From assembly GCA_003220955.1 (NCBI GenBank), contig QHTW01000120.1, positions 1-6,087 on the forward strand: 6,087 bases of DNA, in the 5' to 3' direction. Source of the DNA: Gemmatimonadota bacterium. GTDB taxonomy: Bacteria > Gemmatimonadota > Gemmatimonadetes > Gemmatimonadales > GWC2-71-9. Positions 1-5,287 of the stretch are shown here, one piece after another. Made by a program: the position numbers and the translations under genes. Numbering within the stretch: position 1 is the first letter of the stretch; each line of letters begins with the position of its first letter. The notes beneath the pieces are model-generated. The model saw only the letters and a program-made list of their open reading frames with translations, did not search any database and was not told the DNA's origin.

Positions 1-1412
1 CGCGCGTCGCGCGCTTGCCGGAGATCACCGGTCTCACCGCCGATGCGCGCCGGCTCCAGCCCGGGATGCTGTTCTGCGCCGTGCACGGCGCCGTGCTCGA
101 CGGTCATCAATTCGTCGGCGAAGCGGCCGCCCGTGGCGCCGCCGCGGCGCTCGTCGAGTCGCGCCAGGCTGTGGCCCCGGCGCTGTTGCAGATTGTCGTG
201 CGGAACGGCCGGCGCGCCGCCGCGATCGCCGCCGAGGCGTGGTATCGCCGGCCGGCAGCGCGACTGCAGCTGATCGGCGTGACCGGAACGAACGGGAAAA
301 CGACGTCCGTCATTCTGGCGCGGCACGTGTTGAGCACGCTCTGGCCGATGGGGGCGATTGGAACGCTGGGCGCCTTCGATCCGGCGGGCGCTCCCGTGGA
401 AAGCGAGGCCGGCAACCTGACGACGCCGGGCCCGATCGACCTGCAGGCGACGCTCGCGGCGCTGGTCGATCGCGGCGCCGGCGGCGTCGCGATGGAGGTT
501 TCGTCGCACAGTCTCGATCAAGGGCGCGTGGAAGGGCTGGTGTTTCGCGCGGCGATCTTCACCAATCTCACGCGCGACCATCTCGACTATCACGAGACCT
601 TCGACGCCTACTTTGCGGCCAAAGCAAGGCTCGTCGGGTACATCGCCGATGCGGGGCTCGCGGTGATCAACGCCGACGACGCGGCCTGGGCGCGCCTGCC
701 GCGCACGCCCCGGCGCATCACGTTCTCGGCGACCTCCGCGGCGGCAAACGTCACCGCGCGCGACGTGCGGGTGGACGCGACCGGCGCGCGGTTCACCCTG
801 GTGACCACGCAGGGCAGCCATCCGGTGACCCTGCCGCTGCTCGGCCGGTTCAACATCGCGAACGCCCTTGGCGTGGCGGCATGCGCGGTGGGACTGGGCG
901 TGTCCTCCCGGGTCGTCGCCGAGCGCCTGTCGGGGGCGCCGCAAGTTCCCGGGCGCATGGAGCGCATCGCCGTCGATCCCTGCGTGGTCCTGCGGGACTA
1001 CGCGCACACGCCCGATGCGCTGGAACGCGCGCTGGAGACGGTGCGTGAGGTGACGCCTCCGGGAGGACGCGTCATCGTGGTCTTCGGCGCGGGGGGGGAC
1101 CGGGACCGTGGCAAGCGCGCGCCGATGGGCGAAATCGCCGTCCGCCTGGCCGATGTCGCGATCGCGACGTCCGACAATCCGCGCACGGAGGATCCGGAGC
1201 GGATTTTGGACGATGTCGAGGCCGGGATGACGGGGCGACAGCACTATCGCATCGCGGATCGGCACGCGGCGATCGCGCAGGCGATGGAGCTGGCCCGGCA
1301 GGGGGACACGATCCTGCTCGCGGGGAAGGGGCACGAGACCTATCAAGTCGTGGGTACGACGAAGGAACCCTTCGACGAGCGCGAGATCGTGCGCAGCCTG
1401 GGCGGGGCGTGA
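1..1412 (+). CDS. murE: UDP-N-acetylmuramoyl-L-alanyl-D-glutamate--2,6-diaminopimelate ligase (MurE), 5'-partial
   Basis: Cytoplasmic ATP-dependent ligase that adds the third stem-peptide residue to UDP-MurNAc-L-Ala-D-Glu. The frame is open to the left edge and the first readable codons (from base 3) give RVARLPEITGLTADARR, the usual N-terminal Mur ligase strand, so the true start lies a little upstream, outside the window. TTG at 15 is in frame but would cut into this domain. Counting from that TTG as residue 1: UDP-binding N-domain 1-80; P-loop GTNGKTT 91-97; TTPGP 136-140; MEVSSHSLDQG 160-170; NLTRDHLDYH 184-193; likely carbamylated lysine K203 in YFAAKARL; RFNIANAL 278-285; DYAHTPDAL 328-336; FGAGGDRDRGKR 357-368; DNPR 387-390; GKGHETYQ 437-444. 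DNPR is the signature of meso-DAP enzymes rather than L-Lys enzymes (family knowledge). The C-terminal length is normal. An 8-G run at 1091-1098 leaves the frame intact. The stop TGA shares one base with the murF ATG. Confidence 0.97.
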   Translation, partial: RVARLPEITGLTADARRLQPGMLFCAVHGAVLDGHQFVGEAAARGAAAALVESRQAVAPALLQIVVRNGRRAAAIAAEAWYRRPAARLQLIGVTGTNGKTTSVILARHVLSTLWPMGAIGTLGAFDPAGAPVESEAGNLTTPGPIDLQATLAALVDRGAGGVAMEVSSHSLDQGRVEGLVFRAAIFTNLTRDHLDYHETFDAYFAAKARLVGYIADAGLAVINADDAAWARLPRTPRRITFSATSAAANVTARDVRVDATGARFTLVTTQGSHPVTLPLLGRFNIANALGVAACAVGLGVSSRVVAERLSGAPQVPGRMERIAVDPCVVLRDYAHTPDALERALETVREVTPPGGRVIVVFGAGGDRDRGKRAPMGEIAVRLADVAIATSDNPRTEDPERILDDVEAGMTGRQHYRIADRHAAIAQAMELARQGDTILLAGKGHETYQVVGTTKEPFDEREIVRSLGGA

Positions 1413-1414
1413 TG
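1410..1414 (+). promoter_or_regulatory. murE/murF stop-start overlap (TGATG)
   Basis: The murE TGA (1410-1412) and the murF ATG (1412-1414) share one base. The only purine-rich stretch just upstream is GGGCGGGG at about 1400-1407, a poor Shine-Dalgarno match. The layout suggests that ribosomes finishing murE re-initiate on murF. This is inferred from the layout only. Confidence 0.7.
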
Positions 1415-2788
1415 GTCGGACGGTCTGACGGTCTGACGGTCGGACGGACGTGGACGAGCGATGAAGTCGCGCAGGCGCTCGGAGTCCCGGCGCCCGCGAA
1501 TCTCAAGTTCACCGCCATCTCCACTGACACCAGACACCTGACACCTGACACTCTCTTCGTTGCCCTGAAGGGCGACAAGTTCGACGCTCATAACTTCCTC
1601 GGGCAAGCCAGGGCGGGGGGAGCAACGGCCGCGGTCGTCCGGCGCGGCACACCGAAGGTCGACGGCCTGCCATTCTTTGAGGTCGACGACACCCTCACCG
1701 CGCTGGGCCTGCTGGCGCGCGCGCGCCGGCGCATGCTGCCCGAGGGGACGCCCGTCGTCGCGATCACCGGCTCCAGCGGCAAGACCAGCACCAAGGAAAT
1801 GATCCGGGCCGCGCTCGGCGCGCGCTATCGCGTGCACGCCACCGCCGCGAACCTCAACAATCTGGTCGGTGTGCCGCTCACGATTCTGGCGGCGCCCGAG
1901 GATACGGAAGCGCTGGTCGTCGAGGCCGGGGCGAGCGTTCCGGGAGAGATCGCGCGGCTGCGCGACATCATCGAGCCCACGATTGCGGTGATCACGAACA
2001 TCGGCTATGCGCACGTCGAGGGGTTCGGATCGCTGGAAGGGGTGACGGCCGAAAAGCTCTCGCTGCTGGATCGTGTCCCGGTGGCCATTCTCGGCTCGGG
2101 GCCGGACGCGATGTGGCCGGAAGCGCGGCGCCGCACCCAGGTGATCCCGGCCGCGCTGCCAGAGAAGAGCGCCGCCGACAGCCTGCTCGATCGCTACCTC
2201 GACAAGGATGGCCATCCGCGGCTGTCGCTCGATTCCGGCGAGAAGATCACGCTGCCGGCGCTGGGAATTCATCAGCTTGAGAACGCCCAAATCGCTCTCG
2301 CGGTGGCCCAGCGGGCCGGCGTCGACCACGACGCCGCCGTGCGGGCGCTCGCGGGTGTCCAGCTGCCCGAGGGGCGCGGCGACGTCCGGGAGATCGGCGA
2401 CCTGCTGGTGATTGACGACAGCTATAACGCGAACCCCGCTTCGCTGCGGCGGGCGGTGCAGACGGGGGCCTGGCTCGCACGCAGACAGCGACGGCCGTTT
2501 GTGGTCGTGGTGGGCACGATGTTGGAGTTAGGGCCGGAAAGTGCAAGATTGCACGCCGAAGCAGCGCGCGAGATCGCCCAGCGCAAGCCCGCGCTGGTCG
2601 CAGCGGTTGGGATGTTCGCGCGGGTTTTCGAATCGCTGCGCGAGGCGCTCGGCGGCCGGCTCATCACCGCCGCCGACCCCGAGGCGCTCGGGCCGAAGCT
2701 GAAGTCCGCGCTCCGCGGCAATGAGCTGGTCCTGCTCAAAGCTTCACGAGGAGTCGCCTTGGAACGTGTCCTTAACTACCTGACCTGA
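1412..2788 (+). CDS. murF: UDP-N-acetylmuramoyl-tripeptide--D-alanyl-D-alanine ligase (MurF)
   Basis: Cytoplasmic ligase that joins D-Ala-D-Ala to the UDP-MurNAc-tripeptide made by MurE, giving the pentapeptide used by MraY. From ATG 1412 it is 458 residues, normal for MurF. N-domain about 1-110, with WTSDEVAQALG 14-24 and STDTRHLTPDTLFVAL 37-52; P-loop GSSGKTSTKE 120-129; NLNNLVGVPLT 147-157; NIGYAHVEGFGS 196-207; HQLENAQIALAV 287-298; DDSYNANPASL 335-345; GTMLELGPESARLH 368-381; KASRGVALE 443-451. These are the MurF versions of the three-domain Mur ligase fold. I chose ATG 1412 because it overlaps the murE stop (TGATG). GTG 1409 is also in frame and would add one residue; nearby Shine-Dalgarno support is weak for both. 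The first 12 or so residues come from an 8-bp tandem array, and residues about 38-47 lie on a 7-bp array. Where many relatives have PGDLF, this protein reads PDTLF. Confidence 0.96.
   Translation: MVGRSDGLTVGRTWTSDEVAQALGVPAPANLKFTAISTDTRHLTPDTLFVALKGDKFDAHNFLGQARAGGATAAVVRRGTPKVDGLPFFEVDDTLTALGLLARARRRMLPEGTPVVAITGSSGKTSTKEMIRAALGARYRVHATAANLNNLVGVPLTILAAPEDTEALVVEAGASVPGEIARLRDIIEPTIAVITNIGYAHVEGFGSLEGVTAEKLSLLDRVPVAILGSGPDAMWPEARRRTQVIPAALPEKSAADSLLDRYLDKDGHPRLSLDSGEKITLPALGIHQLENAQIALAVAQRAGVDHDAAVRALAGVQLPEGRGDVREIGDLLVIDDSYNANPASLRRAVQTGAWLARRQRRPFVVVVGTMLELGPESARLHAEAAREIAQRKPALVAAVGMFARVFESLREALGGRLITAADPEALGPKLKSALRGNELVLLKASRGVALERVLNYLT
1414..1445 (+). repeat. 8-bp tandem array, four units, inside the murF start region
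   Basis: Four contiguous units read GGTCGGAC (1414-1421), GGTCTGAC (1422-1429), GGTCTGAC (1430-1437) and GGTCGGAC (1438-1445). They differ only at the fifth base, G or T, in the order G-T-T-G. Each unit contains GTC-N-GAC, so it is itself a small imperfect palindrome. The array starts on the last base of the murF ATG and encodes a non-conserved N-terminal extension (VGRSDGLTVGR) ahead of the conserved WTSDEVAQALG. Because 8 is not a multiple of 3, gain or loss of one unit would shift the frame relative to ATG 1412. Confidence 0.9.
1524..1551 (+). repeat. 7-bp tandem array, four units, inside the murF N-domain
   Basis: Four contiguous units read CTGACAC (1524-1530), CAGACAC (1531-1537), CTGACAC (1538-1544) and CTGACAC (1545-1551); only the second differs, by one base. 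Three units make 21 bp, giving a seven-residue period in the protein (DTRHLTP then DT). The array lies over the conserved STDTR...LFVAL motif. It uses ACT, AGA, ACA and CCT codons, which are uncommon in the surrounding GC-rich genes. It shares a CTGAC core with the 8-bp array about 80 bp upstream. Confidence 0.88.
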
Positions 2789-2790
2789 TG
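2786..2790 (+). promoter_or_regulatory. murF/mraY stop-start overlap (TGATG)
   Basis: The murF TGA (2786-2788) shares its last base with the mraY ATG (2788-2790). The nearest Shine-Dalgarno-like string, GAGGAG at 2748-2753, is about 35 bases from the ATG, too far to position a ribosome there, so coupled re-initiation is the likely mode. Confidence 0.7.
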
Positions 2791-3909
2791 CTCTACCATT
2801 TGCTCGCGCCGCTGGCCCGCAAGCACATCATCTTCAATCTCTTCAACTACATCACGTTCCGGGCGGCGGGCGCGACCGTCACCGCGCTGCTGCTCGCCTT
2901 CGTGGTCGGCCCCTGGATTATCGGGAAGTTGCGGGAGCATCGCATTGGACAAATCGTCCGCGCCGAGGGTCCCACCAGCCACCACGGCAAGCGGGGCACG
3001 CCGACGATGGGTGGCCTGATCATCATCCTGGCGACGGTCGTTCCCACCCTGTTGTGGGCGCGGCTCGACAGCCGGTACGTCATCGTCGCGGTCGCGGCGA
3101 CGTTATGGATGGGATTGATCGGCTTTCTGGATGATTATCTGAAGATCGTGCGCGGCCAGTCGCAGGGTCTCGTCGCGCGCTGGAAGCTCGTCGGTCAGGT
3201 CTCCTTCGGGCTCGGGTTAGGGATCTATCTCTTGATGTTCCCCCTCATCAACAGCGCGCCGGCGAACGCGACGCAATTGCCTTTGTTCAAGTACATCATC
3301 TGGGTGTTGCCCTGGCCGCTGTATCTCCTCTTCGTGACCTTCGTGACGACGGCCAGCTCGAATGCGGTGAATCTCACCGACGGGCTCGATGGCCTCGCCG
3401 CCGGACTCACGGTTATCGCGGTGGGGGCGTTCGCGATCTTTGCGTACCTGTTCGGACGCGTGGACGCGGCCCGCTACCTCGGCGTCCTCCATCTGCCCGG
3501 CGCGGGGGAGCTGACGATCTTCTGCGGCGCGTTGATGGGCGCCGCGCTCGGATTCCTCTGGTTCAATGCCCATCCCGCGCAGGTGTTCATGGGTGACACC
3601 GGAGCGCTGGCGATCGGCGGCGCGCTGGGGACCGTGGCGATTCTGCTCAAGACGGAGTTCCTGCTGCTCATCGCCGGCGGCGTGTTCGCGGCGGAGACGC
3701 TCTCGGTCTTGATCCAGACGACGACCTACAAGTGGCGCAAGCGGCGCTACGGAAAAGAGTACGCCGATGCCCACAAAGTCTTTCGGATGGCGCCGCTGCA
3801 TCATCATTTCGAAAAGCTCGGGTGGGCGGAGCCGCAAGTCGTCATGCGGTTCTACATCCTGGGCGTGCTGTGCGCGATGATCGCGCTGGCCACGCTCAAA
3901 GTGCGGTGA
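2788..3909 (+). CDS. mraY: Phospho-N-acetylmuramoyl-pentapeptide-transferase (MraY)
   Basis: Integral inner-membrane enzyme that transfers phospho-MurNAc-pentapeptide from the UDP carrier to undecaprenyl phosphate, forming lipid I. It has 373 residues, slightly longer than the roughly 360 typical of the family. About ten hydrophobic segments are visible, near 25-46, 74-92, 97-115, 134-152, 170-189, 203-222, 240-258, 273-289, 290-309 and 352-371. Conserved cytoplasmic motifs: KRGTPTMGG 68-76; FLDDYLK 113-119 with the aspartate pair D115/D116; NAVNLTDGLDGLA 192-204 with D198; FNAHPAQVFMGDTG 259-272 with D270; PLHHHFEKLGW 336-346, the MraY-specific histidine motif. The C-terminus LATLKVR is typical. 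Against my memory of the E. coli protein, the loop before VFRMAPLHHH (about 312-331) is some ten residues longer and basic. ATG 2788 overlaps the murF stop, and the protein begins at the usual family position. Confidence 0.98.
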   Translation: MLYHLLAPLARKHIIFNLFNYITFRAAGATVTALLLAFVVGPWIIGKLREHRIGQIVRAEGPTSHHGKRGTPTMGGLIIILATVVPTLLWARLDSRYVIVAVAATLWMGLIGFLDDYLKIVRGQSQGLVARWKLVGQVSFGLGLGIYLLMFPLINSAPANATQLPLFKYIIWVLPWPLYLLFVTFVTTASSNAVNLTDGLDGLAAGLTVIAVGAFAIFAYLFGRVDAARYLGVLHLPGAGELTIFCGALMGAALGFLWFNAHPAQVFMGDTGALAIGGALGTVAILLKTEFLLLIAGGVFAAETLSVLIQTTTYKWRKRRYGKEYADAHKVFRMAPLHHHFEKLGWAEPQVVMRFYILGVLCAMIALATLKVR

Positions 3910-3911
3910 TG
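3907..3911 (+). promoter_or_regulatory. mraY/murD stop-start overlap (TGATG)
   Basis: The mraY TGA (3907-3909) and the murD ATG (3909-3911) share one base. No AGGAG-like string is present in the 20 bases upstream. The overlap also fixes the murD start, because the frame stays open far into mraY. Confidence 0.7.
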
Positions 3912-5285
3912 GAGCAGCTCGTCCCGGAGGCCTGGCGCCGGCCCGGCAGCGTCGTGGCGATCATCGGGCTCGGCAAAAGCGGCGTGGCGGCGGCACGGCT
4001 GCTCGCGCGCGAAGGGGTGCGCGTGTATGCGAGTGACGCATCGGACCACCCGTACGCTGGGGAAGCGGCCGAGGCGTTGAAGAGCGTGCCGTGGGTCGAT
4101 GTGGACATCGGGCGCCACGATCTCGCCAAGATCCGTCAGGCAATCACCGTGGTCGTCTCACCCGGCGTGCCGCCGGACGCGCCCGTGTTGACGGCGGCGC
4201 GTCACGCGGGTGTCGAGATCGTGTCGGAGCTCGATCTCGGCTTCCGCGCCCTGGAAGCGCTGCAGCCGGGCACGCGCAGCATCGCGATCACCGGCACCAA
4301 CGGGAAAACCACGACGACCGCCCTGGTCGCGCATCTCCTCAGCGCGGCCGGCTTGCCGTCGACGACCGCGGGGAACATCGGCCGGCCGGTGACCGATCTC
4401 GCCATGGCGAACCAGCGGTATCAATGGCTCAGTCTCGAGGTCTCGTCGTTCCAGCTGCACGACAGCCCCAACTTCGCCCCGGACGTCGGCGTGCTGACGA
4501 ACCTTGCCCCCGACCATCTCGACCGCTATCCGTCGGCGGAGGCGTATTATGCCGACAAGCGCCTGCTGTTTCGCAACGCCCGCCCGGACAATGTATGGGT
4601 GCTCAACGCCGATGACCCGCTCGTGCTGGACCTCGCGCGCGGGGCGGCGGGCCGCAGGGTGCTGTTTTCGCTCGCCAAGCCGGCCGATGCCTCCTACGAC
4701 GCGACGAAACAGTTGCTGCGGCTGGGTCGAGAATCGCTGATCATGCGCGACGAGCTGCACCTCCTGGGCGATCATAACGTCGCCAATGCGCTCGCCGCGG
4801 CATTGGCCGTGCACGAGGCCGGCGTACCGGCGCCGTTGCTCGGCGCAGGGTTGCGCTCATTTCGGGCGCTGCCGCACCGGCTCGAGCCGGTGCGCGAAGT
4901 GGGTCGCGTCCTGTGGATCAACGATTCGAAGGCGACGAACATCGCGGCGACAACCGTGGCGGTCATCGCGATGCAGCGTCCCTTCGTGCTGTTGCTCGGT
5001 GGGCGGCACAAAGGCGAGCCCTACACGAGCCTCGCGCCGCTGCTTGCCGAGCGCTGCCGATTGGTCATCGCGTACGGTGAAGCCGGCCCGCTCATCGAGC
5101 AGGATCTCGGCGGCAAGGTGCCCCTCGAGCGCGGCACGACGTTCGAGGATGTCATCGCGCGCGCGCGGCGCGCGGCGCAGCCGGGCGATGCGGTGTTGCT
5201 GTCTCCGGCCTGCTCGAGCTACGACATGTTCAAGAACTACGAGGAGCGGGGGCTCACATTCCGGCGACTAGTCGAAGCACAGTGA
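3909..5285 (+). CDS. murD: UDP-N-acetylmuramoyl-L-alanine--D-glutamate ligase (MurD)
   Basis: Cytoplasmic ATP-dependent ligase that adds D-glutamate to UDP-MurNAc-L-Ala, making the substrate of MurE. From ATG 3909 it has 458 residues, the usual length. The Rossmann-like N-domain opens with VVAIIGLGKSGVAAARLL (15-32); VSPGVPPDAP 83-92 follows; P-loop GTNGKTTTT 129-137; GNIGRP 155-160; LEVSSFQL 176-183; NLAPDHLDRY 198-207; likely carbamylated lysine K217 in YYADKRLLF; LGDHNVANALAA 286-297; PHRLEPV 322-328; INDSKATN 337-344; LLGGRHKGEPY 362-372; LLSPACSSYDMFKNYEERG 430-448. The C-domain motifs SKATN and SPACSSYD separate MurD from MurE, MurF and MurC. The same frame is open back to 3732 inside mraY, but that stretch is low-complexity out-of-frame translation with no MurD similarity, so ATG 3909, which overlaps the mraY stop, is the start. 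Confidence 0.98.
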   Translation: MEQLVPEAWRRPGSVVAIIGLGKSGVAAARLLAREGVRVYASDASDHPYAGEAAEALKSVPWVDVDIGRHDLAKIRQAITVVVSPGVPPDAPVLTAARHAGVEIVSELDLGFRALEALQPGTRSIAITGTNGKTTTTALVAHLLSAAGLPSTTAGNIGRPVTDLAMANQRYQWLSLEVSSFQLHDSPNFAPDVGVLTNLAPDHLDRYPSAEAYYADKRLLFRNARPDNVWVLNADDPLVLDLARGAAGRRVLFSLAKPADASYDATKQLLRLGRESLIMRDELHLLGDHNVANALAAALAVHEAGVPAPLLGAGLRSFRALPHRLEPVREVGRVLWINDSKATNIAATTVAVIAMQRPFVLLLGGRHKGEPYTSLAPLLAERCRLVIAYGEAGPLIEQDLGGKVPLERGTTFEDVIARARRAAQPGDAVLLSPACSSYDMFKNYEERGLTFRRLVEAQ

Positions 5286-5287
5286 TG
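5283..5287 (+). promoter_or_regulatory. murD/ftsW stop-start overlap (TGATG)
   Basis: The murD TGA (5283-5285) shares one base with the ftsW ATG (5285-5287). The 25 bases before it contain no Shine-Dalgarno match. GTG at 5282-5284 is also in frame and directly precedes the ATG, so either codon could serve as the start. Confidence 0.65.

Noticed and set aside
15..17. TTG as the murE start codon
   Set aside because: The frame stays open to the left edge, and starting here would remove part of the first strand of the N-domain. MurE proteins normally have roughly 10-20 residues before this point.
239..1048. Plus-strand open frame of 269 codons overlapping murE in another frame
   Set aside because: The product is an Arg/Gly/Ala-rich string typical of a frame-shifted reading of a GC-rich gene, while murE in the proper frame has every family motif.
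1091..1098. Run of eight G in murE as a possible frameshift or sequencing error
   Set aside because: The reading frame continues correctly through it as FGAGGDRDRGKR, the expected conserved motif, so there is no disruption. It is at most a slippage-prone spot.
1414..1551. The tandem arrays as a CRISPR or DnaA-box-like array
   Set aside because: The units are 7-8 bp with no spacers, far too short for CRISPR, and they do not match the DnaA-box consensus. They lie inside a coding frame.
1343..2329. Long open frame (328 codons) on the minus strand opposite murE and murF
   Set aside because: It lies wholly opposite well-identified genes. Its product is rich in Arg, Gly, Asp and His, as expected from antisense reading of GC-rich codons, and shows no recognisable domain.
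3217..3837. Minus-strand open frame of 206 codons opposite mraY
   Set aside because: The charged, low-complexity product (many R, E, H) is the mirror of hydrophobic MraY codons. It has no motif and no plausible start context.
3732..3908. Upstream extension of murD into mraY (59 extra codons)
   Set aside because: The added residues resemble no MurD N-terminus and overlap the conserved HHH motif region of mraY. ATG 3909 matches the TGATG overlap seen at the other junctions.
4158..4814. Minus-strand open frame of 218 codons opposite murD
   Set aside because: It is an antisense shadow caused by high GC at the third codon position. No domain is recognisable and the opposite strand is clearly murD.
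5156..5178. GC-alternating stretch in murD as a structured element
   Set aside because: It encodes an Arg/Ala-rich helix (ARARRAAQ) using the preferred GC-rich codons, and similar runs occur elsewhere in the window.
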